Position numbers and translations under genes: made by a program. Source: Persicaria tinctoria (Eukaryota > Streptophyta > Magnoliopsida > Caryophyllales > Polygonaceae). From it: DNA of 64,000 nucleotides. The stretch is from assembly GCA_037127255.1 (NCBI GenBank), contig JBANSL010000004.1, positions 36,048,467-36,112,466 on the forward strand, given 5' to 3'. Shown in pieces: positions 35,037 to 43,931 of this stretch. The notes below the pieces were generated by a model, which saw only the letters and a program-made list of their open reading frames with translations, had not been told where the DNA came from and made no database searches. Position 1 is the first letter of the stretch, and the number at the start of each line of letters is the position of its first letter.

Positions 35037-35783
35037 TCAAGGTGGCATCTGCAGTGCCCATGTAGCCTGGGCTTCAAATAGGACTCCATTCTTGTCCATC
35101 AGCTGTAATCCCCCAGAATGGATCTTGTTTACCACGAACGGTCCCATCCGCTTCTTGTTGAATTTATTAGGGAACCAATGATCCTTTGATTTAGAGACAT
35201 AGAGCTTGTCTCCAACTTCATACTCCTTGGACTCATCATTGGATATCCTACATAAGCGCACATACCAAGGCAAACCTCTTCCATGTATATATAGATCTTT
35301 AATGGAAATAGGAGAAGAAAGATCCATACCTTGGCTTACCTTTGCAGAGACGGAATCGGGGACCACAATGTTTGGTCGATCTCGACTAGGGCTAGTCGAT
35401 CTCGACGAAGTTTCAGGTCCTGGTGGTGTCCTGCTCGAGGATGCAGAAGTCGATGAAGGGGATGGCTCGTCGACCTCGAGTAAACTACTCGATATCGAGT
35501 AGTCTTCTGCTCCTGGTGGCTGCATCGTCGAGGAAACAGGAGCTGGTGGAGCCTGGTGGTGGTCGATCTCGACAAGCCTGGTCGAGATCGAGGAGCCCGG
35601 GTCGTCTGGTGGAGTCAGCGTCGAGGAAGCAGGCACCCGAGGAGCTTGGTCGATCTCGACTAGCGTAGTCGATCTCGATGAGGTTTTAGATCCTAGAGTC
35701 TTCATCGTCGAGGAAGGCGAAGCCGAGACAACAGAGGGGTGGTCGATCTCGAGTACCCTACTCGAGATCGAGGAGCCTGACAC
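35037..35783 (-). CDS. B polyprotein C-terminus: motif-rich spacer plus integrase C-terminal-like end
   Basis: Open for 248 codons to the stop at 35037-35039. The first 150 residues are serine-rich and made largely of translated TCGAnnTCGA motifs (SSISTRLVEIDHH, SRSTTLVEID, SSLLEVDE). The last 80 residues resemble the C-terminal part of an Athila/Tat integrase: KEYEVGDKLYVSKSKDHWFP, KKRMGPFVVNKIHSGG and LQLMDKNGVLFEA. This is inferred to be what remains after loss of RT, RNase H and the integrase core. It is not a free-standing gene: it would be the end of a polyprotein that was continuous with the protease before solo LTR C inserted. Confidence 0.6.
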   Translation of the reverse strand: MSGSSISSRVLEIDHPSVVSASPSSTMKTLGSKTSSRSTTLVEIDQAPRVPASSTLTPPDDPGSSISTRLVEIDHHQAPPAPVSSTMQPPGAEDYSISSSLLEVDEPSPSSTSASSSRTPPGPETSSRSTSPSRDRPNIVVPDSVSAKVSQGMDLSSPISIKDLYIHGRGLPWYVRLCRISNDESKEYEVGDKLYVSKSKDHWFPNKFNKKRMGPFVVNKIHSGGLQLMDKNGVLFEAQATWALQMPP

Positions 35784-35855
35784 TTCAGTGTTGTTGCTCG
35801 TCGATGCTAGTGCTGGTGGAGGTTTCTGTTTTTGGTCGAGGTCGACTAGGGTCCT

Positions 35856-37960
35856 TGTTGTAGGAGGAAATCGAGTTCAAAATATAGAAATATAATTCAA
35901 ACCAGATTATGCCCACGCCAAATAAATACAAGACCTCCTCCTGATGCAGCAGCGGGAAGTCAGGATCGATCCACTAGGAAGCGTGTCAGCGGATCCTAGG
36001 CAGCGGTGTAATCTCACGGACAGAAGTCGACCACAGAAGTCCTCGAGCTCGACTAGGGTCTAGTCGACAGAAGCTCGGACAGTCGAACACAGCGCAACAG
36101 ACACAGGAACTCGTGGTCGATCTCGACAAGAGGCTACTCGAGGTCGAGTAAGGCTCGTCGAGGTCGAGTTGGGCCTTCGTCGATTCCTGCACACTTAAGC
36201 AACAGCGACTCTGGGTCGAGAATCAGTCGTCGGGGTCGACCAGTGGTTGGTCGAGATCGACAAGGGCAGGGACGAGAACGAATAAAAACAAAGAAAATAA
36301 AGAAAGGAAAGAACAACAGCTTTTTGGGAATTTCGACTAAACTGAATGTAAAAGACTTCCAAGATTGGGGTTTGCAACAACGATAACCAAGCATGCATAA
36401 GGCAGTACCAAACAGATAATCATGTGAATCGCATTAAAGGATTAAGCTTTCGCCTTTTCCAACAATTAGACAACTCTCTCAAGAAACCCTAATTGTCTCT
36501 ACCGATTTTATGTTTATAATCCAAGTTGTTAGCATGGATCTCCATTAGATGGGCAATAAACACATCAACAAGTAGGAAAATGCTCAAAACATGATAAAGG
36601 TCGGACTTTTACCTCAATTATGCATGGCTATCGTCGGGCTCGCCCCAACCCTAGAAGTGGGTGGACTACTCGCTCTTCATCGCAAACTCAGACATCATTG
36701 ATTTGAAAGAAATAACTTGCATTAAACTAAATTCAACGATTTTACAATCTCGGCAATCAACTTTCGTAAACTGCCAAAACCCTAAAACCTTCGAACTCCC
36801 TAAACTCCTCCTTGTAACTACTTGTCTTGCTCTGAAATTGAATGCATAAAACTGAGCCCCATGGGCTTTATTTATAGCCTTCATTCCCTAGCTATTCTAG
36901 GAAAGAAGATATCTATCTATATCTAAAATGCTTAAAAGATAAATAAAAGACATAACATAATTAAATCTAAAATAGGATTTATATCTAATTGTCTTCAATG
37001 GATAGAATCTTTCTCTTCATGGTATATCTTGATAGTTTCGGATAGATTTCAGCAAATTCGCGCCCAAGCAATCCAAATCCGAGTAGAGTTGATCAATCCG
37101 CGTCGAGCAGCTTCTGGAAGTCTGGTCGACCTCGACAAGGCGCTTGTCGATCTCGACAAGGGACCGTGGTCGACTTGGCTTGGTTCGTCGTCTCGGCTAG
37201 CTGGTGCTCGACGGACTCGGACATGGCTCCTGGCGCTCGTCGATGTCGAGTAGACCTAGTCGACCTCGAGTAGACTGGCTTGCCGACTAGGGTTTCTGGA
37301 GCGGATCTCCTCGATGGGCTCCGGATCTGGACTCTGGGCTCGTCGATCTCGACCAGGGCTCGTCGAGGTCGAGTAGAGGTGGTCTGCGCCTTCGTCCTCG
37401 GCTTCTCGGCTCGGCACAGCTCGTCGACTCCGAACATGGCTCGTCTATCTCGACCAGGGGTACTCGAGATCGAGTAGGGTTCCGGGAGTCGGGTTGTCTC
37501 TGACTCAGTGTCCTTGATCAGCTCTGCTCGACCATGGCTCGTCGAGATTGAGTAGAGTCTAGTCGATCTCGAGTAGAGTTTTCTCAGCTTTCTGCTCTGT
37601 TCTTGAAACGCACTTTCCCGAGTCCTCGTTCGTCGGATTGACGCATATGACCATGCGTTGGAAAGCTCTTTCCGAGGGCTACAACTCTCATGAAGACATC
37701 AAAGCTTCATTCAGAACAAAGAATGGTGAAAAATGGCGTTTTCTCCAGCTGCAACATCCTTAGCTTCTCCATGAGTTTCCTTTAAGCTTCAAAGTGCGTC
37801 CGATTTCTGCAAAATATAACCAAAACTTGTGTAGACCTCCATATATTGCAAATAAGTGTAAACTACACAGATTCTGTATTGTTCTAACCCAAATATATGC
37901 AATGTATGCAGAAATCGATATAAAATTAAGTGTAAAACATGGCAAATTAGGCTCACAACA
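35856..37960 (-). mobile_element. solo LTR C, 2105 bp, nested in B
   Basis: Ends TGTTGTAGGAGGAAATCGAG and GGCTCACAACA, with the exact 5-bp duplication gtcct on both sides (35851-35855 and 37961-37965). There is no internal sequence, so it arose by LTR-LTR recombination. Its minus-strand TATA box is at 36869-36876. Its 3-prime end (minus) resembles element A's LTR end (the reverse complement of tttgaactcgatttcctcct), so it is a bridge between the A and B LTR types. Many motif copies lie at 36040-36250 and 37125-37580. Confidence 0.9.
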
Positions 37961-37965
37961 GTCCT

Positions 37966-38112
37966 CGATGTCGAGGAGCCTTGGTCGATCTTGACCCCAT
38001 ACTTGGTTCCTGTCAAGGCATCCGAAAAATAATTAATCCATAACGACGTACCTTGGTTTGTGTCGATTGGATTTTCTGCGCCCTCCTTTAGGATTGCCAT
38101 GATCTCCTCCAC
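37966..38112 (-). pseudogene. spacer between protease and solo LTR C in element B
   Basis: Continues the polyprotein past a stop: MEEIMAILKEGAENPIDTNQ, then YGVKIDQGSSTS. It is cut by C at 37961. Before the insertion it would have joined the frame that ends at 35037. A stop at 38113 separates it from the protease. Confidence 0.5.
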
Positions 38113-38676
38113 CTAGGCCTCCATGTCCCTCTTTTCCAGCTCCTCAGGGGTCATATTCCTGACCTTGGGTTCCCCGCAGGTGATGTAGCCAGCTGAGATA
38201 GCTTTGACCTCTTCCATTGGACTTGCATGCCTTTCAGTTTTATTAAAGGAATACTCAATTACCTCATCGCTGATGTTGAAGGTGAGCACTCCTTTCCTTA
38301 CGCTTATGTTGGCATCCACCGTCGCCAAGAAGGGTCTCCCTAGAATAATTGGACAAGCAGGATCTTCTTGCATATCAACAACTAGGAAATCAGCAGGGAC
38401 AAAGAATTTACCTATTTGTACTGGCACATTGTCCACCATGCCTGTTGGGATGACCACAGTGTTGTTGGCCATATATAGTCTAGCATCCACAGGCTCTAGG
38501 GCACCTATTTTAATCTTGGACCAAATTGTTAAAGGCATTATACTCACACTAGCTCCAAGATCACATAAAGCATTAATTTTGTATGGACCAAATCCAATAG
38601 TTATAGCAAACTTACCTGGATCCGGCCTCTTCTCCAATATGTCCAGATGGCTGCATTCCTCTGTAATTTCAGCCAT
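38113..38676 (-). CDS. aspartic protease of element B
   Basis: 187 codons. Active site ALCDLGASVSIMPLTIW near residue 35, flap NNTVVIPTGMVDNVPVQIG, second motif PIILGRPFLATV near residue 115, then a tail ending EELEKRDMEA. The sequence is intact across the retropepsin core. Upstream, a stop at 38677-38679 interrupts the reading into gag (a block reading MPSYVKFLKEILS lies in this frame before it), so the ATG at 38676 is the first in-frame start rather than a proven one. It is about the same length as the A copy before A's motif-rich tail. Confidence 0.8.
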   Translation of the reverse strand: MAEITEECSHLDILEKRPDPGKFAITIGFGPYKINALCDLGASVSIMPLTIWSKIKIGALEPVDARLYMANNTVVIPTGMVDNVPVQIGKFFVPADFLVVDMQEDPACPIILGRPFLATVDANISVRKGVLTFNISDEVIEYSFNKTERHASPMEEVKAISAGYITCGEPKVRNMTPEELEKRDMEA

Positions 38677-38699
38677 TGATCGCTATTTGCTCAGAATCT

Positions 38700-40587
38700 C
38701 CTTCAGGAACTTGACATAGGATGGCATTTCATTGAGAGCTTCTGTGAAGGGGATGGTGACGTTGAGTTTCTGAAGCATCTTGATGAAGCGCTGAAATTTC
38801 TTTTCTGCTGGGTCCTTTGGAGATTTTGTGGGGAAAGGCAGCTTCTTTTCTGATTTGGAGCAAGAACAGATGTCGGAGGTGCTGTAGTTTTCTCGATCTC
38901 GGGTTGACCGTCGTCGATGTCGAGTAGCCCCTTGTCGATCTCGACCAAATTGGGTGCAGTCGAGTTGCTGTGCAGTGCAGACGAAGGTTTCTGAAGTTTC
39001 TCCTCGAGATCGACAAGGCCCTCCTCGAGATCGACTACAGTGTTGTCGATGTCGACTTGCTGTTCTTCGTTGTTCTGCTGCTTTCCGACCTCTGGCTCTT
39101 GCAGTTGATGGCCGCTTCTGAGTTTTATAGCAGCGATGTGTCCAGTCTTTCCCTTAGGATTTGATTCTGAAGATCCAGGGAGCGCACCTGACTGTCTGGG
39201 GATTCCTGCTGCTAGCTGACCAATCTGTGTATCAACTGATTTTCTCCATATATCAATTTTCCCAAGCCTAGAGTTGACACCTTGCATCTGAGTATAGACA
39301 GAGTTGAAGGATTGCCTAGTTTCTGAGTGGTTCCTCCGTATTTCCTCCAGGACTGTCTGTATATCATCCTTTTTCTGGTCCCTTTCCGGATGTCCTGGAG
39401 CTCTGTAGGGCGGGGGGTTCCTGGGGACACCTTGGTTCCATTGTGGTTGCTGAAACCTTTGGTCCCCCATGTAGCGATTGGACCCCCCCCCCCCCCCCCG
39501 CGTAAGCAACCTCCTCGTGGTGTTCTGCCATCCTGACTTGCTCTGTGTGTGGGCACTCAGAAGTGGTGTGCCGTTGCGATCCGCATTCAATGCAAGGCTG
39601 GTTGACAGAGAGATACTTTACTTGCTTAAGGAGCTTCTTATTCTGGTCTCTGTAGTATTGCTCCCTAACATCTGGATCGATCTCCTTAGGGGGCTCATAG
39701 AGGGGCAAGGATGGTGTTGGCCTAGCGTAGGGGTTCTCTTCATAGGTTGCAGTAGACCCATACTTGTTTTCATAGTTGGTGAGCTTCTCTAGCACACCCC
39801 ATGCGTCACTTGGCGGCATTGTCAGATACTCATAGCGAGTATAATGGTTGATTCTGTCCTTAGTGACTTGATCAAGAGAGTTGAAGAAGATCTCCTGAAT
39901 GACGTAGGGTGGTTGTCCATGAGTAGGGCAAGATCGCAGAAGTTCCTTGTAGCGCTCCCATGCCTTTGCCAGCGGTTCCCCTTGCTTCTGTTTGAAGGCG
40001 GTGATTTTCTGGCGGAGATGTGCTGTTTTGGCGGGTGGGAAGAATTTGTTCAGAAACTCTTGCTCTACTTGGGCCCAGGTTGTGAGTGATCTTGCTTTCA
40101 GCCCTTCAAGCCATTTCAGCGCAGGCCCAGCGAGACACCAGCGAAAAGATTTCATCTTGACATATTCCAGGGTTGTACCTTCAGCAAGAGTACGGCACAT
40201 GTCAGAAAAGTTTGTAATATGTTCAAGAGGACACTCATTAAATATACCATAAAAGGCATTATTTTTAAGCTCTATATGAAATTGAGTGCGAATTTCAAAA
40301 GAGTTGTCAGGGATTAGAATCGCCGATTCAGGCACGACGAGAGTTTGGTGCATGTAGTCCTCTGCCGTGGTTAGGGATTGGGCAAGCTCAGCCTGTGCTT
40401 GTTCCCTTGCTGCTTTCTCAGTGGCGATAGCAGCATCTTTAGCGGCCAATTCCCTGGTAAGCCTAGCGATCAGCTGTTCCTGTGTCTCCGCAGCTGCCAT
40501 GGCTCTTTGCAGAGTAGCTCTGATGTGTAGAAGGCGTTCCGGTTCGTCTAAGGCGTCAAACTCAGGTGTTTGACCAGAACGACGCAT
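38700..40587 (-). pseudogene. Gag of element B, split by a G18 tract
   Basis: From the start at 40587-40585 (MRRSGQTPEFDALDEPERLL) the frame is open for 407 codons and includes the gag core (ALKWLEGLKARSLTTWAQVE, FLNKFFPPAKTAHLRQKI) and the zinc knuckle CIECGSQRHTTSEC. At 39500-39483 a run of 18 G (C on the plus strand) changes the frame. The continuation is in the frame 39590-38703: GDQRFQQPQWNQGVPRN, then an acidic region with QVDIDNTVVDLEEGLVDLEE. Near 38860 a second shift separates it from the protease lead-in. Element A has only five G at the corresponding place. Either the tract is a recent slippage mutation or it allows two products. Confidence 0.85.
39483..39500. repeat. C18 homopolymer inside B gag
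   Basis: Eighteen C on the plus strand, G18 in the gag mRNA sense. It lies just after the zinc knuckle and sits exactly at the switch between two gag frames. Confidence 0.95.
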
Positions 40588-40650
40588 ACACCTGCAAAGT
40601 AACTCAAAGAGAACGTGAGAACTGACTACCTAAGGCGCGAATGATAGCTT

Positions 40651-40668
40651 CCCCGGCAACGGCGCCAA
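40651..40668 (-). other. primer binding site of element B
   Basis: On the minus strand, TTGGCGCCGTTGCCGGGG two bases after the LTR end. Same type as in element A. Confidence 0.85.
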
Positions 40669-40670
40669 TT

Positions 40671-41931
40671 TGTTGTTGCATGAGGATGGTCAAGTATGAA
40701 ATAAATATATAATAAAGATCAGACTGACTTCCCTGTCTCAGCAAATAAATACAAGACTTCCTCCCATTGTAGTAGAAGGTTGTCAGGATCGAGTGGGTGG
40801 ACTACTCACGCCTCATCGCAATAGCAAACATTGATGTATTAAAAGAAACTTGCATTAACTAAATTCAAAGCCTTTACAATCCCGGCAATCAACTTTCGCT
40901 GAACGCCAAAACCTTAAAAACTTTAGAACTCCTAAAACTTCTCTTTGGAACTACTTGTCTCTGACTTGTGAATTTGAATTCATGAAAAAACAGCCCCTAT
41001 GGCTTTACTTATAGCCTTCTATTCCTTGCTAATCAAGGATAGAATCTTCTATCTATATCTAAAATTATATCTAAAAGCTTTAATGATAAATAAATGCGAT
41101 AAAGGAATTTAATCTAAAAGGAAAAGATAAATCTAAACTAGGTAAGATGTCTTCATGTTGATAGATCTCCCTTCCATGGATAGATGATGATAGATTTCGG
41201 CCTTCTCAACAATCTTCGCACCCAAGCAATCCCAAGTCGAGTAGAATTGGTCAAACCGAGTAACGCGGCTCTGGAGGTCTACTCGATCTCAACAAAGGTC
41301 TAGTCGATCTCGAGTAGGATTGTTGGTCGACTGGTGCGTCTCGGCTAGCTGGTGCTCGATGTGGCTCGGATTTGGCTCACGGGTCTAGTCGATCTCGAGG
41401 ACCCCTTGTCGATCTCGACTAGACTGGTCTTGTCCACTAAGTCTTTCTCGGGTGACTCTGCTCGACATGCTCGGACACGGCTTCCGGGCTCCTCGATCTC
41501 GAGTAGGTCTACTCGATCTCGAGTAGAGTGTACTCGATCTCGAGTAAAGTTTTCTCAGCTTTCTGCTCTGTTCTTGAAACGCACTTTCCCGAGTCTTCGT
41601 TCGTCGGATTGACGTATATGACCATGCGTTGTAAAGCTCTTTCCGAGGGCTACAACTCTCATGAAGACATCAAAGCTTGATTCAGAACGAAGAATGGTGA
41701 AAAATGGCCTTTTCTCGAGCTGCGCCATTCTTGGCTTCTCAATGAGTTTCCTTTAAGCTCCAAAGTGCGTCCGATTTCTGCGAAATATAACCAAAACTTG
41801 TGTAGACCTCCGTATATTGCAAATAAACATATATTAGACAGATTTTGTATTATTCTAACCCAAATGCATGCAATGTATGCAGAAATCGATATAAAAGTAA
41901 GTGTAAAACATGGCAAATTAGGTTCACAACA
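40671..41931 (-). repeat. 5-prime LTR of element B, 1261 bp, internally deleted
   Basis: Matches the 3-prime LTR (31521-33540) but lacks about 759 bp (the equivalent of about 31643-32399); the junction is at about 40795. The TATA box is altered: minus-strand TATAAGTA instead of TATAAATA (about 41008). The rest is almost identical to the other LTR, which points to a recent insertion followed by, or copied with, the deletion. Confidence 0.9.
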
Positions 41932-42001
41932 GTAGATACAATTAGGGTTTCTTGAAAAAGTTGTCTAATTATTGGAAAAGGCGAAAGCTTGATCATTCGA
42001 G
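41932..42001 (+). repeat. 3-prime LTR of element A, last visible piece
   Basis: After the duplicated gtaga the A LTR resumes (tacaattagggtttcttgaa) and stops matching the 5-prime LTR after aagcttgatcattcga. About 530 bp of the LTR end are missing. The sequence beyond belongs to the F region. Confidence 0.8.
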
Positions 42002-43931
42002 CAATTCCCCTGGACACAGAATTTTACAATATTGAAGACAGCAAGTAATAATCAAAATTGCAATTTAAATAAGCCACAAGTCGGATATCAAGGATAGCAA
42101 GTATAAACAAGCGACTTAATGTGGATAGAATAAGATCTACAATGTGATGCTTGAATAATATGAATGTGTAATAATCGAAAATAGCAATCACAAGGGCAAT
42201 CAAGTGCACACACTCCGTCAACTATTATCTGACGGGTGCAACACGGTTCAGAAAAAGAGGGGTGTGACCAAGGCTTCAGTGTCGGCACAGCACAAAATCA
42301 CACAAGTAGGGTTCTTTTGTAATGCTTAAAACCGATTAGATCATCTAACATGTAGCAAGAAAAGAATGAACAAAGGAAGAGTTACTAACTCAACAATGTA
42401 ATGTATGCTAAACGTTTCTTTCTTTCTCTTAATTTTTTTTTGAAGCTCTCGGCTTTTTCTGTTTTTTTTTTGGCTATGAAATAGCTGCTGTAAATAAAAT
42501 GCAGTAACCGAAAATAGAGAAAATAAAAATAAAAATAAAAATAACAAGCTACGATGATCTAAAAGTAAGCAAAAATAAAGAAAATAGGGAAAATAGGCTA
42601 GAAACTGGAGAAATTAGGGTTCTTTAGTGGTGCAAGTTCATATAATGCTTTTAATCCAAGAATCACAGTCATAGGCATGATATGTAGCAACTAGGAATAA
42701 AAGATCACAACTTGCAGTCAAGAACTCAATATCTTCGAAATTAAAGATCCTAACAAAGAATAACAAAAATAAAGTGCCAATTTTTATGGATGAATAATAA
42801 AGATTTAACTTTTATGCAGAGGCTATGGTGAAAAATAAGGCACGAAAAATAAATCACTCAATTAAAGAATCAAGAGAGTAAAGAGCTTGCATACACCTGA
42901 AATCCGATACCACTTGATAACACTTGATACGTTTGGGATACCCGATCCTTCGCCTGTGGGCTCAAGATCAAGAACCACGGCGTATATTTGCTAGATCTTG
43001 CAATGCTCTTTGATATCTCCTGATTGAAACAATTTAAACAAGTAATTAAATTTCTGAAATAGCGATAGTTTGACACTTAATAAAATTCCAACAAATTTCT
43101 AACTAAGAAATAGCGACAGAATTAATTAAGGAAAGCGAGAGAAAGCAAGGGGTTGGGCGCGCGAGGTTGCTGGGCACACAGGACACGGGTCCTCAGGGTG
43201 TGCGGATGCGCGAAGACGTCTCTCGCTGGGAGCGAGAGTGTTGCGAGCGGCGCGCAAGCGAGGACGCGCTGGGAGTTTCTGGGCGCTGGTGAAAGCGGAC
43301 GAGGGCAACGATAGCGAGAGCGCGGGAGCAGGCGCCTGGGGATGTCCGCGCTCGCTGGGAGCGAGGCTGGTCGCGAGCGACGCCAAGGGCTGGGGCTCCT
43401 TCGGATGCGCTGGCTTCTCGGTTAGGGTGATGGCTTTGGTTTCACTCGATGTCGATGAACAAGGTGAGGGTGAGGGCTGTTGTGTGATTTCCGAAAATCT
43501 CAAGAACATGAAAGCTTTTGGGACTGATAATTGAGAACCCTTTAATCCATAAAGGGGTTTCTCAATTCTAATTCAATCTGATTAATTCAAAAGTGCATAA
43601 CATGAATTCATAGAAAACTATGGGAGATCTAACCAATCCTTCCTTGCAAAGGAAAGGGGTTTGGATAGATTTATTCTATCTAGAGATAAATAAAACAAAC
43701 CTATGATAAATATTTTCTAATAAGATAAATGTTTCATAACTTGGTGGCCAAGGATTATATCTAGAAGAGATATAATTAATTCCACCTTATTTAATCTAAT
43801 ATGCCTAAAATAATAACATAATTAAATTAACTAAATCCGGACCAAGCAAAAGTGTTACTCGGCCCATGCACTCGACAAGACTTTGGCCCACTCGGCCGAG
43901 TGACCCATGTAGATGTCGAGTATGGTTTGGC
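42002..43931 (-). other. flank of element F: probable LTR and leader, borders unclear
   Basis: A GC-rich stretch (43150-43440) contains two palindromes ctcgctgggagcgag (43222-43236 and 43349-43363). Left of it is AT-rich DNA with short A-runs. Minus-strand frames here (for example 43509-43126, alanine/serine/proline rich) have no family signature. A motif copy (gatgtcgagta) lies at 43914. Leader-like similarity to the sequence before F gag (ttacaatattgaagacagca against ctacaatatcagaagagcaa) is seen at 42024. Confidence 0.4.

Larger units (their letters stand above)
31521..41931 (-). mobile_element. LTR retrotransposon B (Athila/Tat-like, gag-protease only), nested in A
   Basis: Minus-strand element flanked by the 5-bp duplication gtaga (31516-31520 and 41932-41936). 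In its own direction: 5-prime LTR 41931-40671, PBS 40668-40651, gag 40587 to about 38700, protease 38676-38113, a spacer split by solo LTR C, an integrase C-terminus-like segment ending at 35037, a tail, PPT and 3-prime LTR 33540-31521. Without C it is about 8.3 kb. RT, RNase H and the integrase core are absent. It belongs to the same family as A but to a different LTR subfamily (start TGTTGTGA instead of TGATGTCC). Confidence 0.9.
13223..42001 (+). mobile_element. LTR retrotransposon A (Athila/Tat-like, gag-protease only) with nested elements
   Basis: Plus-strand element: 5-prime LTR 13223-14948, PBS 14951-14967, gag and aspartic protease remnant 15033-17939, non-coding tail 17940-18797 and 29619-30469, polypurine tract, and 3-prime LTR 30470-31520 plus 41932 to about 42001. 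Element D (18798-29613) sits in the tail and element B (31521-41931) in the 3-prime LTR. Removing them restores a continuous element of about 7.6 kb. The last part of the 3-prime LTR is missing: homology to the 5-prime LTR stops near 42001. No RT, RNase H or integrase is encoded. The 5-prime flank is a LINE; a target duplication cannot be tested because the 3-prime end is lost. Confidence 0.85.

Noticed and set aside
35206..35502. plus-strand frames across B, C and E with SISTR or RSRL repeats (also near 37029, 48126 and 48389)
   Set aside because: Opposite-strand readings of the palindromic motif; because the motif is palindromic it opens frames on both strands.
43126..43509. 127-codon alanine/serine/proline-rich minus-strand frame
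   Set aside because: Lies in GC-rich leader or LTR DNA of element F; composition explains the open frame.
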